A stretch of 64,000 nt of DNA from Marthasterias glacialis (GCA_911728455.2 OU452228.1:17738698-17802697), one strand, 5' to 3'. Counted from the first letter of the stretch, positions 34,107-44,696 are shown. Numbers and translations: made by a program. The notes: generated from the letters alone by a model not told the origin.

Positions 34107-35091
34107 CATCCTGGAGGGGTCAAAGCTTGATGGTCAATGGCTAAGTCATAGCAGACCAGTAAAATTCACTGCCAGGGATGTAAACAACACTACTAACTGG
34201 ACGTCAGTCTACTTGGAACACTTAAGAAAGACTTATGAAAGACCAAATGAGGAACATGTTAACCCGCATAATTTAAAACTTATTTTGGATGAGCCCATGG
34301 CGTGTATGGACGTGGAAAGCAAGACTCCGAAACGAGTGGTGTTACTTGTGCTTATTTCCACTGTTCATGCTAATTATAGACAGAGGCAAGCGATACGAGA
34401 ATCATGGGGGAGTCCGAAGGAGCTGGGAGGCCTATCTGTTGTGACGTTGTTCCTTCTTGCAAATACAAGTAACAGACACCTGGAGAGGAGAATCCTAGAT
34501 GAGAGCTCACAATATCACGATCTTTTACTTGAGGATTTTGAGGACGCATACGAGAACCTGACGTTGAAGACCATGATGGCTATGAAGTGGGCCAGTACTC
34601 ATTGCCCGCAAGCTTCTTTTGTCATGAAGACGGACGACGATATGTACGTCAGCTACCGCAACATCCTGAATTACATCATGATTGCCAATTCTCCAAACAC
34701 CAACTTAGCTTTTGGGCTTGTACTTGCTGGTCAAGCCCCTGTAAGAAATAAAAAAAGTAAGTGGTTTATGCCCAAGGGGTTGTTTTCTGGGGATGTTTAC
34801 CCACCTTGGCTCTCTGGAGGCGGGTTTGTCTTATCGGGGGATGTACCGGCACAAATCTATGCAGCATCTCTTGATATTGCCTACCTCCATCTTGAAGACG
34901 TTTACGTCGGAATTTGTCTGAAAAAGCTCAAGATCATACCTGTAATGAATCCACAATTCAATAATATGAACGTACCATACTCGTATTGTAGATATCGTAA
35001 TATTATAACCTCCCATCACATTGATCCCGGATTACTCAGGAAAATCTGGGTAGATCAGCAAAGAGATATCCCATGCTGGTTCTTAACCTGA
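34021..35091 (+). CDS. beta-1,3-galactosyltransferase-like protein (GT31), copy 1
   Basis: A type II Golgi membrane glycosyltransferase predicted to add a sugar, typically galactose or GlcNAc from the UDP-sugar, in a beta-1,3 link to glycan acceptors; the exact donor and acceptor are unknown. 356 residues, usual for the family. Seen: short cytoplasmic N-terminus; signal-anchor helix about 6-23; luminal stem with sequons (NNT, NTT, NWT); family motif AIRESWG at 124-130; ENLTLKT; the DDD metal-binding triad at 205-207; YPPWLSGGG from 260; and EDV at 292-294. The start is the first in-frame ATG, since a TAA lies two codons upstream at 34015. The whole coding region is one exon after a splice site. 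The copy at 42681 is in direct orientation 8.7 kb downstream, and residues about 86-219 are almost identical between them. All catalytic motifs are intact, so it is probably functional. Confidence 0.93.
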   Translation: MPRQFHILLLLVGGMVSFLLIFNSSGPVNILEGSKLDGQWLSHSRPVKFTARDVNNTTNWTSVYLEHLRKTYERPNEEHVNPHNLKLILDEPMACMDVESKTPKRVVLLVLISTVHANYRQRQAIRESWGSPKELGGLSVVTLFLLANTSNRHLERRILDESSQYHDLLLEDFEDAYENLTLKTMMAMKWASTHCPQASFVMKTDDDMYVSYRNILNYIMIANSPNTNLAFGLVLAGQAPVRNKKSKWFMPKGLFSGDVYPPWLSGGGFVLSGDVPAQIYAASLDIAYLHLEDVYVGICLKKLKIIPVMNPQFNNMNVPYSYCRYRNIITSHHIDPGLLRKIWVDQQRDIPCWFLT

Positions 35092-35492
35092 GCTACTATT
35101 GAAAAGCAAGAGGTGCATGTTGTCAATATTTCTTTCACAAATTCACAATGAACATTTTGCTCAAGTTGAAAATCAGAAATTTGCCTAACTCTTGTAAAAC
35201 ATTTGCTGTGAATGTAAAGTTGTGACGTAAAATTCGCTTTGCAATCGCATCCGCATGAAGTATGAACTGGGCCTTTGTGGCACTCTGCAGAATTTTTTTT
35301 CCATTATTGGTGACTTTTCATCATTTATTTGTTATCGGTGGATTAGTCGGAAGTTATAGACCATATTTACAAAAGAACTGTCTTCCATACTTCTTCGGTT
35401 TTGGAGATGTTTAATATTTCATATTTTATCTTTTTCATCACTAGAATTACAGTGAAACTACTCAGCATTCCTTTTTCAGTCATACATCTTTC
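35092..35492. other. 3' flank of GT31 copy 1
   Basis: No canonical AATAAA was seen before the hAT-type element. 'tatagaccatatttacaaaa' near 35356 is a terminal fragment of MITE family A. Confidence 0.5.
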
Positions 35493-36114
35493 CAGTGTTG
35501 TAGTAAAGTACTTTTCAGTCGAGTATCAAGTACTGCCAAGTACTAAGGTGGCCGAGTAGTACTCGAGTAAGAGTACTAGGGCCATCAAGTGTGAGTTCGA
35601 GTGTACGAGTGCCGAGTATTCTGATATCTGAGTACTGAGTCCAACAGTCGAGTATCAAGTACTGCCAAGTACTAAGGTGGCCGAGTAGTACTCGAGTAAG
35701 AGTACTAGGGCCATCAAGTGTGAGTTCGAGTGTATAAGTGCCGAGTATTCTGATATCTGAGTACTGAGTCCAACAGTCGAGTATCAAGTACTGCCAAGTA
35801 CTAAGGTGGCCGAGTAGTACTCGAGTAAGAGTACTAGGGCCATCAAGTGTGAGTTCGAGTGTATAAGTGCCGAGTATTCTGATATCTGAGTACTGAGTCC
35901 AACAGTCGAGTATCAAGTACTGCCAAGTACTAAGGTGGCCGAGTAGTACTCGAGTAAGAGTACTAGGGCCATCAAGTGTGAGTTCGAGTGTACGAGTGCC
36001 GAGTTTTCTGATATCTGAGTACTGAGTCCAACAGTCGAGTACCAAGTACGAGTATGAGTACCGTTTTGAGAGTAGTACTTGCCTACGAGAACCGAATCAA
36101 GTACTACAACACTG
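35493..36114. mobile_element. hAT-type MITE carrying four 129-bp tandem repeats
   Basis: Ends are cagtgttgtagta and tactacaacactg, a perfect 13-bp terminal inverted repeat. Flanks are catctttc (35485-35492) and catctttt (36115-36122), a 7/8 match to an 8-bp target duplication as in hAT elements. The interior is four nearly identical 129-bp units starting at 35521, 35650, 35779 and 35908, plus a partial fifth from 36037. Words such as gagtac and agtactcg recur inside each unit. Because 129 is divisible by three, the minus strand shows a 176-codon repetitive frame (35515-36045), which is not a gene. Confidence 0.85.
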
Positions 36115-36859
36115 CATCTTTTAGAAAGAACTAAAATCCCATTTGCTTGGCTAGTTATTTCACTTAAACCCCTTTCATATTAGAAGAATTTCTCAGGAAA
36201 TTCCTGGGAAATTTTGGTTGACCTTTTTTAGTTGTTATACTTGAATTGCTTGCTAACCCTGGCAAACTCCAAGAACATTTCCTGGCAAATAGCCACCCCT
36301 GCTTTAGAGTAGGGTTAAGTGAGTGTGCATTTCCCCCCAGGAAGTTGCACTAAGTTTGAAACAAACATGGGGGTTGGGGTGGGGTAATAATTCTCCAGGA
36401 ATTTCCTGTTTTTTTTCTCCCTTGGAATGGACTCGGTGGTGTGAAAAGGGCGTTATACGTGAGCTTGTTTGTCACAATATTTGCTTGTGTGGGCGTCTTA
36501 AGTTTTTTTTTTTTTTTTTAAGAGTAGTACTTTATTATAGTATTCTATTAATAATTTCAAAGCATTTTTGTTATATAATCTCGAAGACATTTTGTGATTC
36601 AGATATTTTTGTTAGCATTATTTAAAAAAAATACAACTCATTTCATTTGAAATTACAACTCAATACTTTCATTTGAAAAGCTGAAATCAGCTTTGAATTT
36701 TTCAGTATAAACACTTTTGTTTTGCACTGAATCAAACAAAGTTTGTCAACTTTGTTTTCAACCCATACACTCAGCACTGTCTTCGTAATTAAGGTTTTTG
36801 CTTAATTTTATTTTTAATCTCAATTTTGAATTATAATCTTCCAACCAGTGTAGTAGCTT
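36115..36859. other. intergenic, no gene seen
   Basis: A T run lies near 36502-36519. Otherwise AT-rich with nothing recognisable. Confidence 0.5.
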
Positions 36860-37240
36860 GTCATGGCCAAACGATCAAGCGCACTGAACTCAAACTCTGG
36901 TGATTGAACCAGCAGAGAGTGGGTTCGAATCCCGGTCATGACACCTGTGTCCTTGAGCAAGACACTTGACTACAACTGCTTCTCATCACCCAGAAGTTAA
37001 TTGGTACCCTCAAAGGTAGAGTTTGTACACAGTAGATCATGTTCAACATTTTAATTAGCAACCTGTGCGCCCATCTTGGCTGCTGATGCTGCATACTCAT
37101 AAGGAGTTAAGATGGTTTCAGGAATGCTAATGAAAAGGGGTAGTAATAATGGGGTAGTAGTAATAGTGTGAGGCACTTTGAGAGGCCTACATTATTTTTA
37201 AAGCGTAACATACTAAATACATATTTTTAGTAGTAGTAGT
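36860..37240 (+). mobile_element. tRNA-Leu-like SINE (family S1)
   Basis: The head (36860-36942) keeps a 7-bp acceptor-like stem (gtcatgg with tcatgac, one G-T pair), an A-box region tggccaaacgatcaagcgc, a long variable region and a B box gggttcgaatccc. This is the layout of a tRNA-Leu. It is followed by 'tgtccttgagcaagacactt', a conserved central block shared with 9.07 kb and 61.87 kb. The 3' part (about 37150-37215) keeps a weak version of the 'ggcactttgagagg ... taaagcg' tail. It is a SINE rather than a tRNA gene, because the body continues and the anticodon arm is irregular. Confidence 0.75.
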
Positions 37241-39044
37241 AATTCCACTAATTTGTCATAGTCAGGATTTGACTTAATTTAACAGGATTTTGACTCAATT
37301 CAGTACCAACTTAATGTTGTATGGATTAGGACTTTATGATGTGCCATCCTTTACTGCCATTTTTGTCAACAAATCCAACAATAATGCAGAGTAAGGTCTT
37401 TACACCACAAAGCTGCATGTTAATTGTTGTAGGATTTGGTCCAAGTTTGATGATTGGTCTTTAGTCCAAATTTACACAGAAGTTTTGCCATTTTATCACA
37501 TTTTTTTGCCAAATTGATATAACTAGATTAAATGACTGATAAGGTATTAAATAATTCAATTGAGACCCTTCAACTGCAACTCAAAGGGTTGGTTTTAAAA
37601 GTTTTTATAAACATGGGCTCACTAAAGATTCGAGTCAGTTTGTTTAAAAAAAACTCTAAATATGCAAATTTAAAAGGTATGCACCTTGCCAGAAGAACTT
37701 CCATTTATGCTGCACATCATCTTTTTTTAAACTCAAGTTTCAACATTGAAGAGAATTATAAAATTGTGTTTCAGGTAATTGTGAAGAGGTCGAGGTCAGA
37801 ATATTGATAAAAATGTAGTAGTCTGTAAAGCTGTTATTGGATTTAACAGTCAACTCAAATATCATGAGAAAATTATTAGACTTGTATGGTAGTGTGTGTA
37901 ACTGAATGTAAATGTTGATCATTAGTGCCAAAATCGGAATTATTTTGTACTGAATTACTCAAGGAATCATCTCAACCATATAACTGAAATACTGAATTTA
38001 AGTATCCATAAGAAAACATATTATTGAAATTGATGTAATTTTCGTGAACCACTGAGAGTAATTAATACAATGTTCATTAATTAAGAAAAGCGAGGGAAGC
38101 AAGGCTTTTCAAGACAAATATGGAGACGAAGAGAAGACTGAACAAAAGACCAGGCACGCAACTTTTTAGCCGATCAGCTGATTTCCTCTTTTTGGGTTTC
38201 TCAGCTGTGTCATTGGAAATTGAAACACAGTACAAAGTCTTGCGGTGCCTGGCACTTTTCCCTGTTTTTTGTTGTTGTAAACTACAGTTGAATGCCTGAA
38301 AGATAAAAGTTGTGGATTCATGAAATTCAAGTACACATTCAGTGGAGATTTGACTCAAGATTTAAAAATAATTTCTTCAAAGTTTTCTGGTAAGAGACGC
38401 ACAGCTCGTTTTAAAATCGTGTCGAGACTTTTCCAGTTTAAAACACTTTCCATGAGACTATTAAAAAAAGAAAAGAAGAAAAAAAGAAGAAAAAAGGTTA
38501 TCCTTTGGAACTTAGATTTAGCAGAGGTTGTTAATGTAAACATTTTAATATTAATATTAATTAATGTAATAGTATTCATGGTGATAGAGAATAGTGATAT
38601 GTATTTTCAATTTTCAAGTATTAATGGTATAATTAAATTAAGCATATTTTACCTAAATTATAAATTGTACTAATATCTTTCAACTTTTAACAATTTAACA
38701 TTTTCAAAAACAGAAGAACAATGGATATGTAACAGAAAAATACAATGAAATTGTCAATTGTGCAAATTAATGAATATTCTCTTAAAAGAATACAAATTAT
38801 TATTAATGTTGGTATTTTGTTTTGTATATTGGTTGTTTTCATTTATTTTTAAATGGGGAAATATAGGGTGCGTTTTTTTGGTGTTTGAAACCAAACGAAA
38901 TAAATAATATAGATATACACTTCATCAATAAGTTAAAAAAAATTAGTTTCTGTTATTCGTTTTAGTTGCGCTGTTGAAGACAAGCCCATGGTAATGCACT
39001 GATGTGACCAATGGCTCAGTTCCGTCTGCATTAGGTCTAGTGTG
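37241..39044. other. intergenic, very AT-rich, no gene seen
   Basis: Low-complexity A/T stretches and an A/G-rich patch at about 38463-38496. Frames of up to 117 codons are AT-driven and show no domain. Confidence 0.5.
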
Positions 39045-39221
39045 CAGCGGCGTACCCCCCCTATAAATTCTTAGTGCCCCCCCCCCCAGGTGCCCCCCAT
39101 GAAAAAAATTCTGATGCTTGTAATTCATTAAAAAAACATGGAATCTTGGCACCCCACCGAAAAGCAATGCCCCCTGTGCCCCCCCCCCCCCCCAATTGAA
39201 AAAATCCTGGCTACGCGGCTG
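39045..39221. mobile_element. hAT-type MITE with perfect 8-bp target duplication
   Basis: Begins cagcggcgta, ends tacgcggctg, and is flanked on both sides by ctagtgtg (39037-39044 and 39222-39229). The interior has long C runs and 'aaaaaatcctggctacgc'. Non-coding. Confidence 0.8.
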
Positions 39222-39272
39222 CTAGTGTGCATAGCAATAGCATAAGAGCGACGGGGTGAAGAGGAAGGTTGG

Positions 39273-39333
39273 CAGTGGCGTATCTCATTTAGGGGGCGGG
39301 GTCCTCCCCCTGCCCCCTCTGGTTACGCCACTG
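39273..39333. mobile_element. 61-bp miniature hAT-type element
   Basis: Perfect 10-bp ends cagtggcgta and tacgccactg. Flanks aaggttgg and actgttgg agree at 6 of 8 positions. Only 41 bp of G/C-rich interior, so it is at the lower limit for a transposed unit. Confidence 0.65.
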
Positions 39334-39458
39334 ACTGTTGGAAATAGTGAGGCTCTTCGAAAGGGATAGGAAGTATAGAATCACCGGTGTCACAGGGGGT
39401 CTTGTCCTGGTGGTTCTGCCCCCCCTTACGGCGAATTGTGTAGAAATGTCGTCTGATA

Positions 39459-39467
39459 GCGCCCTCT
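39459..39467 (-). promoter_or_regulatory. CTCF-core-like 9-mer (AGAGGGCGC), reverse
   Basis: Reverse orientation, 4.4 kb after GT31 copy 1, and convergent with the forward sites at 31597 and 32380. Confidence 0.3.
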
Positions 39468-40611
39468 TTTGACTCAACCTTTATTTTCAGCCAATGTTTT
39501 AATGACACCGGTGTCATAATGTCCCCCTCCAGCTCTCCTCCCCCTCAACCCACTGCCCAAGCTTAATGCGCATGTCTAGTAACAATAATCATTCATGATT
39601 TGCTATGGACTTTTGCAATGCATGTTCTTGGTCTAACTCGTTCGTTGACCCCGCATGCAACCTTCGCTTTGAGAACAATTTCGTATCCATGATTTTCCTT
39701 CCTCCATGGTTTATTCTTCGAATGTGTTGAAGTATAAACACGTTTTTAAAGTTGCTCCGAATCCATCCAGAGATTTCCCCGAGGTTTTTATCAACATATA
39801 AAACAAATCTCCAACTCATCTTAGGAGTCTTACTGAGAAACACTAGTGGAATTAAGTGTTCATTAAAAACTTTGTTCTTTTATGAGTGTAATAATATAGG
39901 TTTTCCCGGCAAAAAAATATCACCCAGATTCACGTTCATATACCCGTATTATAGCGATCCTCTGCAGTTGAAATCGTCATGAAAGCATTATATTCAGTTA
40001 AACTTATAAGGCGTTCTTTTGAGCAAGGCGAAATCGGCATTCAATAATTAGCCGAGTGTCATTGTTTTTTGTACGGGTCTTTTATTTTATGTGTCCCCCT
40101 TTATCTGTTTAGCGTGATGCAAGGCATCTGAGCATTGTGTATCTTTGGCTGTGATCGTCAGACCACTTCGAGCATTTCACATTTAGATTGTAGTTGTTCA
40201 GTGGTTGTACTACTTAATCGCTGTCAAAGGACATCAGGAAAGTGATGATTCTCATACAATAAATGAACGATTTTTATACGATTTTTTTAATTCTAAAGAA
40301 GAGACCACATTAATTATAGATCAACAAAGGGCTACAAGCGCAGCATCAATTTAGCACAATTCCCACAACATTGAAATGCCTGCCCAAAAACAAAATTTGA
40401 AAAAAGATAAGCACGCTGCTATCGCTGCAACGCCAGTGCTGCAGCGTATTTGAATGCTGTTTGATCGAATTATTAGATTGAATGGTTTTCTTTTTTAATC
40501 ACATGACGTAAAAATACATTTGCTTTCACAACAATGTAATGATTGAATAACTGTTGAGGAGCGCGAAATGATAAAATAATGCGACGAGAATTATTTGAGA
40601 CCTATACTAAT

Positions 40612-40620
40612 AGAGGGCGC
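40612..40620 (+). promoter_or_regulatory. CTCF-core-like 9-mer (AGAGGGCGC)
   Basis: Context ctaatagagggcgctaat. Forward orientation, 2.1 kb before GT31 copy 2. Confidence 0.3.
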
Positions 40621-41026
40621 TAATCATTCATACAGGGAGATCTGGTGCTAGTGATGTACACACTCACTCAATAGGTTTCGTCTGGTCACCAGACAGCTTT
40701 CACAAAATTGGTTTTTGTCAACACAGCAGCAGATCAGTCGCGAGCAATATAAATACGACTAGAAAGGGAGCAGAAGGGGACGGCAATCGGGATGAAAAGT
40801 GTTGGAATAATGCGAAGAATGAGGTAGAATTTTTAATTTTCAGTTACAAAGTTATGTCCTTTGCTTGCGTCATGCTTATGCAGGTCTGACCAGCACGGTA
40901 TCGACCACAAAAGAATAATAATGCCGCAGTTCAGTTTTAGTAACACTGTTTTACTTTTACTTTTAAAATGTTACTGTTAGTATACACACACACACACATA
41001 GAGTTGAGAGAGACCCGAAGCAGGTC

Positions 41027-42083
41027 GTTTCGTACCCAAGTCGTTTCGTACCCCCAGTCATTATCATGTTGCACAAAGGAGATAAAGCCAGTCACACACG
41101 CAACCCGCTACACCAGGCAGTCAGTTGAATCTCAAAAAGCCTCCAGAAAATGAGTTTCGCTCCGGCAATCGCAAGACTAGATTTTGTTAACAGATTTAGA
41201 AACAAAAAATGACTAGAGATAGAAAGTATAATCCAAAAAGTTCTCCAACGGAAATGCTGTCAAAGTAGGATAAAATTTTTGAATCGCCGTCGCGAAATTA
41301 CTTCATGGGGTGTAGCTACTCCTAGAACTATGGAGGTTCGTTCCGCTATCGTCTCCACGAACCTCATAGTCTAGAGTGACATGTACAAAATCCTATTCGA
41401 AACTTTCTGCCCTTCATGTTTTCATGGCTACAGTTCTTTTTTGAAATGAGATCTCGCCAAAATTAGGCTCTATGCGTTCTTTGAACTCTCATCGAGCGTT
41501 GCAGGGGTCTACAAAATCCACTCCGCAAACTAAAAGTTGTCCAAAAGTGATAAATTCTCACCGTAATTCAGATCCCATTCAAACAGTATTGCAACAAATA
41601 TGGCGGCCAAAATTAACTAGTTGCAAAATTAACTGGTATGCTGGTATGTGGTGCGCTGGTCCTAGGGGCTGGTTCCGTGTACCAGTTAATTTTGCAACTC
41701 CACCGCCATATTTGTTGCAATACTGTTTGAATGGGATCTGAATTACGGTGAGAATTTATCACTTTTTAACAACTTTTAGTTTGCGGAATGGATTTTGTAG
41801 ACCCATGCAACGCTCGATGAGAGTTCAAAGAACAAATAGAGCCTAATTTTGGCGAGATCTGATTTCAAAAAAGAACTGTAGCCATGTAAACGTAAAGGGC
41901 AGAAAGTTTCGACTAGGATTTTGTACATGTCACTCTATGAGGTTCGTGGAGATGATAGCGGAACGAACCTCATAGTTCTAGGAGTAGGGTGTAGCATGCT
42001 ATTGCTAGCCTTTCTCCAAGGCGGTAATTGTGATTGTGTACTGTGCTATGAAGACTGGGTACGAAACGACTTGGGTATGAAAC
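41027..42083. mobile_element. nested foldback region, outer arms
   Basis: An outer inverted pair (gtttcgtacccaagtcgttt from 41027, and its complement to 42083) encloses the long inner palindrome at 41316-41987. Outside it, 'ttactgttagt' near 40972 and 'acagtaacactaac' near 42166 hint that the symmetry reaches further. It is either one large foldback element of about 1.1-1.2 kb or an element inserted symmetrically in another. Confidence 0.55.
41316..41987. repeat. 672-bp palindrome with roughly 300-bp arms
   Basis: Left arm 41316-41638, loop about 41 bp, right arm 41680-41987. The ends are ctactcctagaact and agttctaggagtag. The arms differ at scattered sites only, by eye several per cent plus small indels (for example the left arm carries an extra 'aaaattaactagttgc'). 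Each outer end also contains a small hairpin (aggttcgt ... acgaacct). No frame of protein-like length spans it. Confidence 0.85.
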
Positions 42084-42640
42084 AACCGACATTCGAAAAA
42101 AAAACACGTCCTTTCTCTAAATGGTAACACTAACACTAACACTAAATACTGATGTTACAACAGCAACAGTAACACTAACCTCTATGAACTAACAATACAG
42201 TAACACAGAAAATGATCGTGAGTACAGTTAAAAGTCTGTTGTTTCATCTTTGAACTTAAGATTCCAGTAGGCGATTTTTCAGCAATTTTGTCGAGTCTTT
42301 GTCGTAAATTGGGAATTTTTTTTACCAGGGTATCATACCGTCATAACGTCATCACAGCGTATACCCCAATGCCCCCAAGGGTTTATGTATGATTATCGCA
42401 GCTAAATCTGCGGTTGTTTTCTTTTTTGCTATGTACTAGTTTCACTACTGGTAATTGCAAGGCCCAACTTCTATTGGAATAATGTCTGAAGATGGGTGTA
42501 CTATTTTTAACATTTTATTTGATAACACTTGAATTGACAAGTTGTTTGGGATGTCAGAGTTCCTCGTCACTGTCTCTCTATAGAGTTTATGTATTCCTTA
42601 TTCTACCACGATAGAAACAAGCACATCCTATTATTAGTAA
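42084..42640. other. 5' flank of GT31 copy 2
   Basis: Contains a short taacac repeat at about 42124-42146. No upstream exon could be placed. Confidence 0.45.
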
Positions 42641-42644
42641 TTAA

Positions 42645-42662
42645 ATCTTTAATTTTACACAG
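42645..42662 (+). promoter_or_regulatory. 3' splice site before GT31 copy 2
   Basis: aatctttaattttacacag-type tract ending in AG at 42662. Exon sequence follows and reads in frame to the ATG at 42681, so upstream coding sequence is not formally excluded. Confidence 0.55.
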
Positions 42663-42680
42663 GTACAAAAGATAGGAGTG

Positions 42681-43754
42681 ATGACCAGGAAAATACCCAT
42701 TCCACTTAGAGTTTTTTGTGTTAGTGTGCTAGTGATTTGCCTATGGAAAGTCAGAGGACCGGCAGAAATTGTTCCTAGGCCTGAAGTGGACGTAGACAAG
42801 TTCAGCCTTGAAGAGTGGCAGAAAAATTATGGTCTAAATTTGACTAAGTCAGAGGAGTGGACGTCCCAAAGCTATTTAGAATACTTAAGGAAGGCTTATG
42901 AAAGGCCAAATAAGGAACATGTGAACCCGCATAATTTCGAACTTATTTTGGATGAGCCCATGGCGTGTATGGACGTGGAAAGCAAGACTCCGAAACGAGT
43001 GGTGTTACTTGTGCTTATTTCCACTGTTCATGCTCACTATAGACGGAGGCAAGCGATACGAGAATCGTGGGGGAGTCCGAAGGAGCTGGGAGGCCTATCT
43101 GTTGTGACGCTGTTCCTTCTTGCAAATACGAGTAACAGACACCTGGAGAGGAGAATCCTAGATGAGAGCTCACAATATCACGATCTTTTACTTGAGGATT
43201 TTGAGGACGCATACGAGAACCTGACGTTGAAGACCATGATGGCTATGAAGTGGGCCAGTACTCATTGCCCGCAAGCTTCTTTTGTCATGAAGACGGACGA
43301 CGATATGTACGTCAGCTACCGCAATATCCTGAATTACATCTCCATGTCTGCGATTCCAAAAACAGATCTTGCCGTGGGGATGAAGATAGCCGGTGAAGCT
43401 CCTATCCGCAACATTAACAGCAAATGGTTTATGCCCAAGGAGTTATTTCCTGGAGATGTCTACCCACCGTGGCTTTCAGGTGGTGGGTTCGTCTTATCCG
43501 GTAATTTACCCGGACAAATCTATGCAGTGTCTCTTGATATCAAATTGCTCCATCTTGAAGATGTTTTCATCGGTATTTGTCTTGAAAAGCTGAAGATACG
43601 TCTAATTATGAATCGCCAATTTTCAAACAGGAGATTGACGTACTCTTATTGTAAATTCCGTAATATTATAACCACCCATGGTGTACCTTATCAAGACTTA
43701 AGGGCAATTTGGAATGATCAATTATTTGACAAACCGTGTTGGTTTTGGACATGA
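42681..43754 (+). CDS. beta-1,3-galactosyltransferase-like protein (GT31), copy 2
   Basis: Paralogue of the gene at 34021 with the same predicted Golgi glycosyltransferase role; donor and acceptor unknown. 357 residues from the ATG at 42681; a GTG codon just before it is not a likely start in this kind of genome. Seen: basic N-terminus MTRK; membrane anchor about 7-22; stem with an NLT sequon; AIRESWG; ENLTLKT; DDD triad at 206-208; YPPWLSGGG; EDVFIG. The N-terminal 80 residues and the C-terminal 135 residues differ clearly from copy 1, whereas the middle is nearly identical at the DNA level, which argues for gene conversion. Intact in every catalytic motif. There is no upstream ATG between splice site and start, unlike copy 1. 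Confidence 0.93.
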   Translation: MTRKIPIPLRVFCVSVLVICLWKVRGPAEIVPRPEVDVDKFSLEEWQKNYGLNLTKSEEWTSQSYLEYLRKAYERPNKEHVNPHNFELILDEPMACMDVESKTPKRVVLLVLISTVHAHYRRRQAIRESWGSPKELGGLSVVTLFLLANTSNRHLERRILDESSQYHDLLLEDFEDAYENLTLKTMMAMKWASTHCPQASFVMKTDDDMYVSYRNILNYISMSAIPKTDLAVGMKIAGEAPIRNINSKWFMPKELFPGDVYPPWLSGGGFVLSGNLPGQIYAVSLDIKLLHLEDVFIGICLEKLKIRLIMNRQFSNRRLTYSYCKFRNIITTHGVPYQDLRAIWNDQLFDKPCWFWT

Positions 43755-44280
43755 GTTGTTTTGTGACGACCCTCCCTTCCCCTCTCCTCTCCCCTCCCCC
43801 TCCCGTCCCCTCTCCTCTCCCCTCCCCCTCCTGTCCCCCTCATCTCCCCTCTCCCCTCCCCCTCTTGATTTTGTCACATTAATTTAAATTTGTATGTATT
43901 TATTTATTTATTTATTTGTTTTGGTGGTGGGGGGGGGGGGGCGGGCAGGGGTTGGATATTTCTGTATATTTTTATAATTCTGTTTGTATGTACTTTGTAC
44001 ATATGATTGTTTTTTCGTAATTTTTGGTACAAATCATACTATATTTAAAGAAAATCTGTGTCTAAAATTTGTTATGTTTGGAAGAAACAAAATTTGCCAG
44101 ACCTTTTTGCTGACTTCTCTTTTTGCTGTCAGAATGAGGTTCGAATCATGGTGCTCTTGGTCATGAAAAAGCCCATTGGTCCCATGTGTGTAACAACCCC
44201 TAAATATTGGAAGAAATAGTATTTCTTCCGGAGTGTTTGTGTCATAGTTTGGCTGCATCCTTAGCACCCTAATAAAAGGT
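43755..44280 (+). other. 3' flank of GT31 copy 2: C/T tract, G13 run, possible polyA signal
   Basis: A strong polypyrimidine tract (ccctcccctc words) spans about 43770-43865. G13 is at 43929-43941. The first AATAAA is at 44271-44276, about 520 bp past the stop; it lies inside a small agcacc/ggtgct inverted repeat. Its use as a polyadenylation signal is a guess. Confidence 0.5.
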
Positions 44281-44696
44281 GCTACGACTTGTATATAAGG
44301 CAGCTATTCATCAGTCTTCATCTTGTTTGAGCTGCTTTTTGCTCATCATTTTTTTCTTTAACATTTACTCAAGTTTTGGAGTGCTCTCACTAAATCCCCC
44401 AAATTATCTATGCATGATGTTTTTCGGATTTCTTGTGGTATTCTTGTCCTTCTTTTGCCAAAGAAGGTTAAATTTTGGATGTTGGGTTTTTAAATTTACA
44501 TTCTTTACTTAAAAAAAATCATCTAATGACAAGATTTTATCGAAGTTTTAATTTCTTTTACCATGATTATTATGGTTGTTAAACTATTGTTGAAGTTGAT
44601 TTTACTGGAAACGGCATTAAAATCCTTTTGATAAAATACTTAGTATTCAGTGTTGTGTAACAAAAATTACCTGTAAATCTAGTAATAATCGCACGA

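Larger units (their letters stand above)
39334..41026. other. intergenic between the GT31 copies, no gene seen
   Basis: Nothing coding. Contains a CA microsatellite near 40985-40998 and two CTCF-core-like sites listed separately. Confidence 0.5.

Noticed and set aside
35515-36045. 176-codon repetitive minus-strand frame
   Set aside because: It is an open frame through four 129-bp tandem units inside a hAT-type MITE. The period being divisible by three explains it; there is no signal, domain or splice context.
35493-36114. CRISPR array
   Set aside because: Repeats are contiguous 129-bp units without unique spacers, in a eukaryotic context.
36860-36942. Functional tRNA-Leu gene
   Set aside because: The acceptor stem and B box are good but the anticodon arm is irregular and a SINE body follows directly, with sibling copies elsewhere.
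42124-42146. Interstitial telomere repeat
   Set aside because: The short repeat is taacac, not the TTAGGG/CCCTAA expected of animal telomeres.
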